A DNA stretch of 7,416 nt from Bryobacteraceae bacterium (GCA_025929455.1 JAICMB010000148.1:1-7416); one strand, 5' to 3'. Numbered from the stretch's first letter, positions 1-7,371 are shown. Made by a program: numbers and translations. Notes: generated from the sequence alone by a model not told the origin.

Positions 1-2214
1 ATGCCTGCCGATTGCCTCGCCTGCCAGGCGGAAGGCCTCGGCTTCAATTTCGTCGGCGAAACCGCGGGTAATTTCAATGCCAACCAATTCCTCGGCCGCG
101 TGGACCATCGCATCGGCGCGAGTGACACCCTGTTCGGCAGCTTCCAGGTCGAGCCGGCGGAGGGTACCTCAACGGTGTCGCCGGTAGCGGCGAGCGTAAC
201 CGATACCGTCGCCCGGGCCTACTTTGCCGGCATCAACGAAGTCCATAGCTTCAGTCCGGAGCTCGTGAACCAGGCCCGGATCGGGTACACACGCCTGCGC
301 GCGACCGTCCAGCCGCACCAGCCCGCGCACGGCGAGTTCACATTTGAGAACACTCCCTTCAGCTTGCCTGCGCTGACACCCACGGTCGCCCTGTCCGGTT
401 ACCCAACGTTGTTTGGCGCGCCCAAGCTACCCGTCCGCAATTTCGCCCTGGACGATTCCTGGGACGTGTCGAACAATATCGGTTGGAACCACGGCAATCA
501 TCGGGTCGATGCCGGTATCGAGGTCATTCGCGCGCACTTCTGGAACGCGCTGAACTTCGGTGCATTTTTCGTTTACGCGGACAATCTACCGGCGGCGCTC
601 GGTTTCAGCGGCAACGCGTTCGCCGATTATCTGCTCGGCGTGCCGTTCGAGGGCGTCACGTTTCAAGGCACGGGCAAGGCGCCCATGGTGGAGCGCTCGG
701 TGTGGGCCGGGTATGTGCAGGACAACTGGAAACTTTCGCCGCGGCTCACGGTGAACTACGGCCTGCGATACGAGTACCCGCAGCGCTGGCACGACCGCGA
801 TAGTTCACTGAACCGCCTCGGCACGTTGGACGCCAGTGATGCGGGCCGCGCGCTCGGCGGGAGATTTCTGCTGGGCGGCAGCCCGAATTACTACGTACCG
901 GGCAACGGTGTCGTGGAGGGCTCGGGCGCGCCATTGATCCGCGGCGCGATTGTCGATCCGGCCTGGCGCGATTTTCAACCGCGCGCGGGCCTGGCTTGGC
1001 GGCCATTTGGCGGGAATAAGACTGCCGTGCGGGCGGGAGCGGGCATCTACTATGCGCTGCAGGACGCGAACTCGCTGGCGTTCGAAATGTTGTCGCCGCC
1101 GTTTCAGTATCAGAATGCGTTCATAAATCTGCCGCCGCAGGTTCCCGTCGGCAAGCCGCTACGCGATGCGCAGTTCTGGCCGGCGGGCGCCCCCACCGGC
1201 GTCGCGCAGGAAGGAGATGACCCGCGTAACCGCGATCCGCGCCTATATGAATGGAGCGCGAGTGTCGAGCATCAGATCGCGAACAACGTGCTGTTGGCGA
1301 TCGAGTATTTAGGCAACCATGGCATTGCGCAGCCACTGACGATTCTGGTGAATCAGCCGCCGCTGCCGGACGTGGCGCAGCTGGCGAAACTCGAAGTACA
1401 GCCGTCGCTCAATACAACGCTGGCGACCGCGCGCGCGCCGTTTCCTCGCATCGGGCTCGCGTATCAATATCTAACCAATACCGGACAATCGTGGTACGAG
1501 GCGCTGAATCTGCGTGCGGAAGGACGCTTCGGACAGCGCTTGAATTTTTCCGCGGTGTATACGTGGTCGAAGGCGCTCGACATGGCCTCGGCGGAGCAGC
1601 AACTGCCGGCCGTTACCGCCAACCTTGGGCTCGCGAAGAGCTATTCCGATTACGACCATCCGCAGCGTTTCGTGGGCAGTTGGGTGTATGCGCTGCCGGG
1701 GCGCGGGCGGCTGATCGGCGGCTGGGAATTGACCGGCATTGCGACGTTTGAAGCGGGTCCACCGTACTCGGTCACGATGGGCGCGGATACGTCGTTCACG
1801 GGCGGCGCGGCGGCGGTGTATCCGGACATGGCAGGGCCGTTGGTACACGCGGACATTCGCAAATCGAACGGGATTTACTTAGCGCCGAAAAATTTCGTGG
1901 CGCCGCCGTTCGGGCAATTCGGCGCGCTCACGCGCAACCAGTTCCACGGGCCGGGCGTGGCGAACTTCGACCTTGGATTTCTGAAGAACATCGCGATTAC
2001 GGAGCGGCTCAGCGCACAATTGCGGGCGGAGCTATTCAACGCGTTCAATCACGCGCAGTTTGAATTTGCGGGCGCCGCGCTAGCGACATCGATTGCACCG
2101 CCGGCACCAGGGAGCACGCTGCCGTTCATTCAGTATGTCGACGCCTCGCAGTTCGGCAGAGTGACCGCGCGCGCGCCTCGCATTGTGCAACTCGCGCTGA
2201 AGCTGGTGTGGTGA
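1..2214 (+). CDS. Oar-like TonB-dependent receptor, C-terminal beta-barrel part (5' truncated by window edge)
   Basis: This is the outer-membrane beta-barrel portion of a TonB-dependent receptor of the Oar/carboxypeptidase-regulatory-like type, which imports large ligands using TonB energy. Family-typical segments seen in order are NQFLGRVDHRI near residue 28, DNWKLSPRLTVNYGLRYE (241-258), FQPRAGLAWRP (325-335), a DPRLYEWSASVEHQ segment near 412-425, RAELFNAFNHAQF (675-687), and a C-terminal strand with APRIVQLALKLVW ending in Trp at 737. A terminal aromatic residue is the usual signal recognised by the BAM machinery. Full-length relatives are about 1000-1200 residues, so roughly 300-450 residues (signal peptide, regulatory-like domain, plug) should lie left of the window. 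The ATG at position 1 is therefore probably an internal Met or chance boundary, not the true start. The ligand cannot be predicted; the neighbouring sugar enzymes and esterase suggest a carbohydrate-related compound. The stop is one base from the stop of the convergent gene. Confidence 0.93.
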   Translation: MPADCLACQAEGLGFNFVGETAGNFNANQFLGRVDHRIGASDTLFGSFQVEPAEGTSTVSPVAASVTDTVARAYFAGINEVHSFSPELVNQARIGYTRLRATVQPHQPAHGEFTFENTPFSLPALTPTVALSGYPTLFGAPKLPVRNFALDDSWDVSNNIGWNHGNHRVDAGIEVIRAHFWNALNFGAFFVYADNLPAALGFSGNAFADYLLGVPFEGVTFQGTGKAPMVERSVWAGYVQDNWKLSPRLTVNYGLRYEYPQRWHDRDSSLNRLGTLDASDAGRALGGRFLLGGSPNYYVPGNGVVEGSGAPLIRGAIVDPAWRDFQPRAGLAWRPFGGNKTAVRAGAGIYYALQDANSLAFEMLSPPFQYQNAFINLPPQVPVGKPLRDAQFWPAGAPTGVAQEGDDPRNRDPRLYEWSASVEHQIANNVLLAIEYLGNHGIAQPLTILVNQPPLPDVAQLAKLEVQPSLNTTLATARAPFPRIGLAYQYLTNTGQSWYEALNLRAEGRFGQRLNFSAVYTWSKALDMASAEQQLPAVTANLGLAKSYSDYDHPQRFVGSWVYALPGRGRLIGGWELTGIATFEAGPPYSVTMGADTSFTGGAAAVYPDMAGPLVHADIRKSNGIYLAPKNFVAPPFGQFGALTRNQFHGPGVANFDLGFLKNIAITERLSAQLRAELFNAFNHAQFEFAGAALATSIAPPAPGSTLPFIQYVDASQFGRVTARAPRIVQLALKLVW

Positions 2215-2215
2215 A

Positions 2216-3880
2216 TCAAGGCGCAGGGACTTCGCCGCCGTGGCGTTCCTTAACAACACCGGGCGTTCCGCAGTTCAGGAAAAAGTCGCCGCCTGGTAGT
2301 GTCGATGGCATGCGCACATCGACTTGGTAAATGCCGATCATGCCCGGCGCCAGTCCTGCGAACAGCACATCGAGTTGCTCGGTGGAGTCGCTCGCGCCGA
2401 TTACGCAGTTGAACGGCTCCGTGAGTTGGTGCAGCGGACTCGCGGGCGTTGGGATACCCGTCTCCATCGGAGGAGTGACGGCGCCGAGCCCCACAGCGTA
2501 GGCGTGCACGATCTCGTTCGGCTGCACGGGCGCGGCCCGCGATACGACGCTGCCGAAATCCTCGTGCGCCAGGATCAGGTAAGCGTCCGTGGCGGAGAAG
2601 AAATACGGTTGCCGTGCGACCACCGGCACGTGCATGGCCGGGCAGCCCTCGAAAAACGAGGAGTGCTCCAGTTCCACGCTGACAGACGGCTGCAGCGGAA
2701 GATCGAACGGAACCTGGAACCAGACCTCGTGCGGCGCGATGCTGAGCAGCGGCAGCGGCGTTTCGTTGACGAGCACGCGCGTCCCCGCGAGATCGGCGGG
2801 CAGCGGCGTGGGCGCAGCCTCTTGCACGTCGGCGAGCGCCATGCCGTATATCGGAAGAATCGAGCCTGGGATCAGCGTGATGAAACCCGCATAGCAGGTG
2901 GGCGTTCTCCCGATCAGTTCCGTTGCAGCGCCGGTCTGCACGTCGATGCGCAGCAGACGGCCCTCGGCGGCCGCGATCACGGCATCGCCATTACCGTCGA
3001 GAACCGCAGCGTCGACGCCCTGTGGGTAATGCGTCAACTGCGTGGCGCCGCTTTGGCCGAGTTGCGCCAGCCAAACCTGCGCGGGCTGATCCGGCCGTGC
3101 CGCGTTCAAGTACATCAGATGGTCGCCGCGGGCACTGATCGAGAGGTCCGGAGAACCGCTGAGCGTCGCGGTCAGAGTATCGGCGCTTGTAGCGACGTCG
3201 ACGGAATGCAGCCGCACGGCGGTGGCCGTATTCGTTTCGTACGCCACCCACGTTCCGGCAGCGTTCACGATTGCCGAGGCGGGTTGCTCGGCCGTCGCGA
3301 TGGTGCGCGAGCCAGCGGCGGTCCACAGCACGAGCGCGCCGTTATCGAACCCGAGCACCGCGCCGTCGTCGGTGACGTCCTGCTGCGGGGCTGCCGGGCT
3401 AAGCGGCGGCTGCGCGGTCGTTCCCGTCTGCAAGTCGTCAACTGTACCCGCGCCCGGTTTCCACACGAACCGCCCGTTAGGGCTGATCTGTGCCGTGCCC
3501 GAAATCGCCTCGGACCGCGCGGGCGGCCCTTGCACGAAGAGATGCGAAGTCGTTGCTGGCGTGAAAAAGATACACGAACTGCCGGTCGTGCAGCTCTGCG
3601 ATTCCGTGTACGACCATACGTTGCCGTCGTCGCTCACCTGGGTGTTGCCCTGCGATATGGGATACGTCGGATCGAACGGTGAAGGCGCGGTCATGCGCTG
3701 CGGCACCGCTCCGGCACTCACACGATAGATCGCCGTCGTCGGAATCTGCTGCGGCGCTTCCGCGGCCAGGCGCAGCGTGGTCGCAAAATACACCTGCAAC
3801 CCGTCCGCGGTCGTCGCGAGATCCGTAAACTGCGCATGTGCGATCGCGGCTGTTATACAAGCGGCGATCACGAAACGCAT
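2216..3880 (-). CDS. Secreted beta-propeller-like protein with Solibacter-type C-terminal domain (TIGR03437)
   Basis: The 554-residue product begins with a short Sec signal peptide, with likely cleavage after AHA at residue 16. Residues about 20-325 contain repeated beta-strand units with an S/T-x-D/N-G or similar turn (VSDDGNVWSY near 82, ISPNGRFVW near 132, VTDDGAVLGF near 169, LDGNGDAVIA near 294), resembling TolB/WD40-like propeller blades. Residues about 335-535 match my memory of the TIGR03437 domain: IPGSILPIYGMALA (337-350), an APHEVWFQVPF segment (382-392), AYAVGLGAVTP (460-470) and FAGLAPGMIGIYQVDV (507-522). That domain is abundant in secreted Solibacter/Bryobacterales proteins and has no established function. 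Cys97 and Cys103 are close enough to form a disulfide. The ATG lies three bases after the oxidoreductase stop with no clear Shine-Dalgarno sequence, suggesting translational coupling as the last gene of the operon. Domain identity is confident; function is unknown, and a binding or cell-surface role is only a guess. Confidence 0.92.
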   Translation of the reverse strand: MRFVIAACITAAIAHAQFTDLATTADGLQVYFATTLRLAAEAPQQIPTTAIYRVSAGAVPQRMTAPSPFDPTYPISQGNTQVSDDGNVWSYTESQSCTTGSSCIFFTPATTSHLFVQGPPARSEAISGTAQISPNGRFVWKPGAGTVDDLQTGTTAQPPLSPAAPQQDVTDDGAVLGFDNGALVLWTAAGSRTIATAEQPASAIVNAAGTWVAYETNTATAVRLHSVDVATSADTLTATLSGSPDLSISARGDHLMYLNAARPDQPAQVWLAQLGQSGATQLTHYPQGVDAAVLDGNGDAVIAAAEGRLLRIDVQTGAATELIGRTPTCYAGFITLIPGSILPIYGMALADVQEAAPTPLPADLAGTRVLVNETPLPLLSIAPHEVWFQVPFDLPLQPSVSVELEHSSFFEGCPAMHVPVVARQPYFFSATDAYLILAHEDFGSVVSRAAPVQPNEIVHAYAVGLGAVTPPMETGIPTPASPLHQLTEPFNCVIGASDSTEQLDVLFAGLAPGMIGIYQVDVRMPSTLPGGDFFLNCGTPGVVKERHGGEVPAP

Positions 3881-3883
3881 CGA

Positions 3884-5260
3884 TCAGACGTTTTCGGGAA
3901 ACGCCGGCACTACGTACGGCTCGCGATAGTTCCGCGAGATGAGCGCGTTCGCATCCGCGGCGTCGAGGAAATGCCCGTTCGATGGCGATACGTGCAGAGT
4001 CTTGCCGGTGCGATACGAAATGTTCGCCAGATGGCAGAACGCCGCCGCACGCGCGCCGATCGCGATATCGGCATGCAGCGCTTTGTAATCGCGCGAGCGC
4101 ACCGCATCGAGAAAGTTCTTCATGTGCGGCACCGTGGCTTCGTCGTCGTCCTGGACCATCTTTTCGTCCATCGTCTTCGTGAAGTGCTCGTTGCGCGCGC
4201 CGCCGGCGCCGTGTACCTGCGCGCCCGACGCGTTGCCCATGGCGCTCTTGTACACCTGAAACCCCGAAGGATCGACCACCAGGAACCCGAGGTCGCCGAA
4301 GAAAATGTTGCCGGTGAAATTGGGCCCCTGCATCGGGAGCAGGCCTTCGAGCGGCGTCGGCAGATTGCGTACGTCGAACGTGATCTGGCTGCCCCCGAAT
4401 TCGAAGATGTTCTGCTGCGTATTGGGCGTCTGCTGATCGTCTTCCCAAATGTACTTGCCGCCGGTGGAGGAAACTGCCGTCGGCCATCCGCCGCGGTCGA
4501 GTCCCCACAGACAGATGTCCATCTCGTGCACACCTTGATTGCCGATATCGCCATTGCCGGTGTCCCAGAACCAGTGCCAGTTGTAGGCGTACTTGTTAGG
4601 ACTGTATGGCTTCCACTGCGCGGGTCCGAGGAACAGATCCCAGTTCAGGCCGGCGGGCACCGGCGCATCCGGTGTGTGCCCGATCGAGAAGCGGCGGCGG
4701 AAACACAAACCGCGCGCGTGGTACACCTGCCCGATCACGCCGTCGCGCATCAGTTGCATGGCGTGAATCTTGTGCGTGACGGAGCGGCTTTGCGAGCCAA
4801 CCTGCACCATGCGGTTGTATTTGCGCGCGGCGCGCACCATCTGCTGCGCCTCGAAAAGATTGTGGCTGGCGGGCTTCTCGACGTACACGTCTTTGCCGGC
4901 CTGGCATGCCCAGATCGTAGCGAGCGCGTGCCAGTGATTGGGAAGCGGCAGCGAAACGGCATCCACGTCCTTGGACGCGAACATCTCGCGCATATCGACG
5001 AACTGCTTCGGCTCCGCGCCGCCCAACTTGCGAATCTGCGCGACGGCGCGTTCCCGCGCGGCCTGGTTCACGTCGCAAACGGCTGCGATGCGGCAGTCGC
5101 TATTCAGCCGCGAATAGTAGCCGATGTGGTTGCGGCCGCGGCCGCCGAGGCCCGCGATGCCAAGATTGACTTTTTCGTTGGCGCCGAGGATGGGAGCGCC
5201 GGCCGTCGCGATGGCGGCAGCCGCGGTCTTGAGAATGTCGCGTCTGGCGGGTTGTTGCAT
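3884..5260 (-). CDS. Tat-exported Gfo/Idh/MocA family oxidoreductase
   Basis: This is a 458-residue NAD(P)-dependent oxidoreductase of the glucose-fructose oxidoreductase/inositol dehydrogenase/MocA family, which typically oxidises or reduces a hydroxyl of a sugar or cyclitol. The N-terminus ARRDILK followed by an Ala-rich stretch to about residue 27 is a twin-arginine signal, so the protein is probably exported folded with its nucleotide bound, as in Zymomonas glucose-fructose oxidoreductase. The Rossmann motif GLGGRG is at 37-42, and the family EKP motif at 128-130 supplies the catalytic Lys129. The GNQGVHEMD segment (240-248) supplies His245, with Asn241 where many family members have Asp. 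The C-terminal part with PHMKNFLDAVRSRD (378-391) and CHLANISYRTGK (409-420) fits the longer subfamily with its own C-terminal domain. The start is supported by the Tat motif and a strong ribosome binding site. The gene lies 23 bases after the TIM-barrel gene and 3 bases before the TIGR03437 gene. Substrate unknown. Confidence 0.95.
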   Translation of the reverse strand: MQQPARRDILKTAAAAIATAGAPILGANEKVNLGIAGLGGRGRNHIGYYSRLNSDCRIAAVCDVNQAARERAVAQIRKLGGAEPKQFVDMREMFASKDVDAVSLPLPNHWHALATIWACQAGKDVYVEKPASHNLFEAQQMVRAARKYNRMVQVGSQSRSVTHKIHAMQLMRDGVIGQVYHARGLCFRRRFSIGHTPDAPVPAGLNWDLFLGPAQWKPYSPNKYAYNWHWFWDTGNGDIGNQGVHEMDICLWGLDRGGWPTAVSSTGGKYIWEDDQQTPNTQQNIFEFGGSQITFDVRNLPTPLEGLLPMQGPNFTGNIFFGDLGFLVVDPSGFQVYKSAMGNASGAQVHGAGGARNEHFTKTMDEKMVQDDDEATVPHMKNFLDAVRSRDYKALHADIAIGARAAAFCHLANISYRTGKTLHVSPSNGHFLDAADANALISRNYREPYVVPAFPENV

Positions 5261-5267
5261 AAGATGA

Positions 5268-5275
5268 CCTTCCTT
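5268..5275 (-). promoter_or_regulatory. Shine-Dalgarno site of the oxidoreductase gene
   Basis: On the minus strand AAGGAAGG lies seven bases before the ATG at 5260. It is the only strong ribosome binding site among the five genes, it fixes the oxidoreductase start, and it suggests efficient independent initiation inside the operon. It sits in the 23-base gap after the upstream isomerase-like gene. Confidence 0.8.
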
Positions 5276-5283
5276 GCTTGTGA

Positions 5284-6210
5284 TCAGGATAGAAACTCAA
5301 GTGTCCTACGAATCAGCGCCGTGGTGTTGGCGAACGGATCGTCGCCCGCATCAGGCTCCATACAGAAGTAGCCTCGATACCCGCTTCGCTTGGCGATAGC
5401 AAACATTCGAGCGAGGTCGATGGTGTGCAGAGCACCGCTCTTGTCCGCGATGGTGTCCTTGACATGGCACATGTTGAACACGTGCTGAAACATTTTGGAG
5501 ACACCGCGCGCGTTGCGGTCCGCATCGAAGCTGGGCCGCAGCGAATTGCCGAAATCGGGCAGCGCGCGCAGGTTGGGATTGTCCGCTTTTTCGATCACCG
5601 CGACGAGGAAGAATGGATCTTCGGCGACCGGCGAATCGTTCTCGAGGTTGACTACGATATTTTTCTTTGACGCGTATGACGCCATCTCGCCGAGCGATGC
5701 TGCGGCGAGATCGACGTTCGCCTCGCCGGGCGAGCGGCCGACGTGCTGACGCACGCTGGGCGATCCAAGCTCGACGGCGATGTCGATCCACTTCTTTCCG
5801 TACTCGACCGCATCGCGCCGCACCGCCGGATCGGGATCGTAGAAGCGTTTGCCCGATAGGCCGAGATCGGTGATGTGCGAGCCAGCGGCTTTCACGCTGC
5901 GCCGCATGGATGCGATGTAGGCAGGAGTTTCGGAGGAGAAATGACTGCTCAGAGGATTGATGTTATGGATATCGAAGCGCTCAGCCACGAGAGCGGCGAA
6001 ATCGCGCACGTCGACCGCCTTCTTGGAGCGGTCGCGCGCACGATTGCCGGGCACGTCCATGATGCTCCGAAACGGCCATGACGTCACGGCCAAGCGTTCG
6101 CGCGGGCGCGTGGGGAACTCGATATCGGGGACCCCGGCTCGCGCCGCAACAGCGGCGGCCGTGCTCCACAGGGCGGCGTTGCGCATGAGATCGCGGCGGC
6201 TGATATTCAC
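5284..6210 (-). CDS. Tat-exported sugar phosphate isomerase/epimerase-like TIM-barrel protein
   Basis: The 308-residue product belongs to the xylose-isomerase-like TIM-barrel (AP endonuclease 2) superfamily, whose members are usually metal-dependent sugar isomerases or epimerases. A textbook twin-arginine motif SRRDLMR is at residues 4-10, followed by an Ala-rich stretch and a possible cleavage after ARA at residue 25, so a periplasmic location is expected. The residues expected for the metal and acid-base tetrad are present: Glu190 (NLEND), Asp219 (LPDFGN), His249 (CHVKD) and Glu285 (CMEPD). Their spacing is close to that of ketose 3-epimerases, so the protein is probably catalytically competent. 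The start is a GTG at 6210; no in-frame ATG occurs just upstream and the Tat motif fits this start. No Shine-Dalgarno sequence precedes it, but a -10-like hexamer lies nine bases upstream, suggesting a leaderless or near-leaderless transcript. It is the first gene of the operon. The name is a family label; a true phosphorylated substrate is unlikely in the periplasm. Confidence 0.92.
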   Translation of the reverse strand: MNISRRDLMRNAALWSTAAAVAARAGVPDIEFPTRPRERLAVTSWPFRSIMDVPGNRARDRSKKAVDVRDFAALVAERFDIHNINPLSSHFSSETPAYIASMRRSVKAAGSHITDLGLSGKRFYDPDPAVRRDAVEYGKKWIDIAVELGSPSVRQHVGRSPGEANVDLAAASLGEMASYASKKNIVVNLENDSPVAEDPFFLVAVIEKADNPNLRALPDFGNSLRPSFDADRNARGVSKMFQHVFNMCHVKDTIADKSGALHTIDLARMFAIAKRSGYRGYFCMEPDAGDDPFANTTALIRRTLEFLS

Positions 6211-6219
6211 GATTTTTCT

Positions 6220-6225
6220 ACTATA
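6220..6225 (-). promoter_or_regulatory. Putative -10 element of the three-gene operon
   Basis: TATAGT on the minus strand ends nine bases before the GTG start at 6210. No convincing -35 hexamer is seen at 16-18 bases. With the usual 6-7 base distance to the transcription start, the mRNA would begin at or within a few bases of the start codon, which agrees with the absence of a Shine-Dalgarno sequence. Predicted only. Confidence 0.45.
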
Positions 6226-6248
6226 CGCTACATCACGGAACGCGGCGT

Positions 6249-6254
6249 TATACT
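6249..6254 (+). promoter_or_regulatory. Putative -10 element of the esterase gene
   Basis: TATACT on the plus strand ends ten bases before the ATG at 6265. There is no Shine-Dalgarno sequence in those ten bases and no clear -35 hexamer. The arrangement mirrors that of the divergent operon and again suggests a leader of only a few bases, or none. Confidence 0.45.
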
Positions 6255-6264
6255 CAAACGCAGT

Positions 6265-7368
6265 ATGCGCTTATCCCGCAGCTTCCCCTTCCTTCTGTGC
6301 GCCGCGGCGTTTGCGCAGCAGGCCGCAGCGCCGCCCCCGACTGCGGAGGTGCAGTCCGACAACCGCGTGCTGTTTCGCATCAAGGCGCCGGACGCCAAGG
6401 AAGTCTTTGTCAATCGCGAGGGTGCTAAGCGCGCGGAGATGACCAAGGGCGACGACGGCGTGTGGTCGCTCACAACCGAAGCGCTCGAGCCGGATTACTA
6501 CGGTTACTCGTTTCAGATCGACGGAACTGCCGTCATGGATCCGCGCAATCCGTTGATCAAGCCGAATCTCCTCGGCATGCAGAACATGGTGCACGTGCCC
6601 GCGCCGCCATCCACACCGTGGGAGATGTCGGAAATTCCGCACGGGCAGGTGCAGCATCATTTCTATCATTCGGGCGTCGTAGGCGATAACCGCGACTTCT
6701 TTGTGTACACGCCGCCGGGTTACGACGCAACGGCCAAGCGCACCTACCCGGTGCTGTACCTGTTGCACGGTTTCAGCGATGACGCCAGCGCGTGGACGGC
6801 CGTGGGCAAGGCGAATCTGATCCTTGACCACATGATCGCGGAGGGCAAAGCCAAGCCCATGCTCGTAGTGATGCCGCTCGGCTATGGCGCACCCGAGATT
6901 CTGACGCGCAACGGACTGCGCTCGCCCGACCTGCGCACGCGCAACTACGATAACTTCCGCAAAGCGCTCACGACCGAAGTGATCCCGCAGGTCGAGAAGC
7001 AGTACCGCGTGAATCGCGATCGCAACTCGCGCGCGATCGCGGGGCTTTCGATGGGTGGGGCGGAATCACTGCTGACGGGGTTGAACGATCTCGATCAGTT
7101 CGCGTGGATCGGTTCGTTTAGCGCGGGCGGCGCTGGCAACGACTACGACAGCGCGTTTCCGGCGATGAACGGGAAAGCCAACCAGCGCATACGGCTGCTG
7201 TGGATCGCGTGCGGAACCGAAGACGGCCTGATCGCGAGTAATCGCAAGTTCAAAGACTGGCTCACGTCAAAGGGCGTGAAATTCACGAGTGTCGAAACGC
7301 CGGGCATGCACACCTGGATGGTGTGGCGGCGCAATCTCGCGGCGTTTACGCCGTTGTTGTTTCAGTAG
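6265..7368 (+). CDS. Secreted esterase, alpha/beta hydrolase with N-terminal E-set domain (CE1/enterochelin-esterase-like)
   Basis: The 367-residue product starts with a Sec signal peptide (Arg2 and Arg5, a hydrophobic core at 7-17, likely cleavage after AFA at 17) followed by a Pro-rich linker. Residues about 27-112 resemble the Ig-like E-set/CBM48-type domain placed before esterases of this family. Residues about 130-367 form the putative esterase (PF00756-type) fold: YLLHGFSDD (165-173) with the oxyanion region, the nucleophile motif GLSMGG with Ser262, a likely acid Asp320 in CGTEDGL, and His349 in GMHTW. The catalytic triad is complete, so activity is expected. Relatives include feruloyl and acetyl-xylan esterases (carbohydrate esterase family 1) and enterochelin esterases; the secreted location and sugar-enzyme neighbours favour removal of acyl groups from plant-type carbohydrate, but this is inference. 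The gene is divergent from the isomerase/oxidoreductase operon. The ATG is chosen because it gives a proper signal peptide; no Shine-Dalgarno sequence is seen. Confidence 0.94.
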   Translation: MRLSRSFPFLLCAAAFAQQAAAPPPTAEVQSDNRVLFRIKAPDAKEVFVNREGAKRAEMTKGDDGVWSLTTEALEPDYYGYSFQIDGTAVMDPRNPLIKPNLLGMQNMVHVPAPPSTPWEMSEIPHGQVQHHFYHSGVVGDNRDFFVYTPPGYDATAKRTYPVLYLLHGFSDDASAWTAVGKANLILDHMIAEGKAKPMLVVMPLGYGAPEILTRNGLRSPDLRTRNYDNFRKALTTEVIPQVEKQYRVNRDRNSRAIAGLSMGGAESLLTGLNDLDQFAWIGSFSAGGAGNDYDSAFPAMNGKANQRIRLLWIACGTEDGLIASNRKFKDWLTSKGVKFTSVETPGMHTWMVWRRNLAAFTPLLFQ

Positions 7369-7371
7369 GTG

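Noticed and set aside
1..3. ATG at the first base as the true start of the receptor
   Set aside because: The protein begins already inside the barrel region with no signal peptide, regulatory-like domain or plug, so the gene almost certainly continues to the left.
2301..2323. Seven-base inverted repeat as an intrinsic terminator for the receptor gene
   Set aside because: It is inside the opposite coding region and no T-run follows on either strand; one such repeat is expected by chance in a window this size. It is kept only as a possible contributor in the convergent-junction finding.
2324..3682. A 452-codon open frame on the plus strand
   Set aside because: It is antisense to the TIGR03437 protein gene. 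The translation is Arg-rich and lacks domains, and the minus-strand frame has a signal peptide and family motifs.
3836..5371. A 511-codon open frame on the plus strand
   Set aside because: It is antisense to the oxidoreductase, whose Tat signal, Rossmann and EKP motifs are unmistakable. Its translation is Arg/His/Val-rich without recognisable domains, as expected for an antisense shadow in high-GC DNA.
6298..6300. Cys12 of the esterase as a lipoprotein lipobox cysteine
   Set aside because: The preceding residues are Phe-Leu-Leu, without the small residue usually required just before the cysteine, and a good Sec cleavage site AFA follows at residue 17.
6271..6831. A 186-codon open frame on the minus strand
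   Set aside because: It lies opposite the esterase signal peptide and E-set domain, is rich in Arg, His and Val, and shows no domain; it is a shadow frame.
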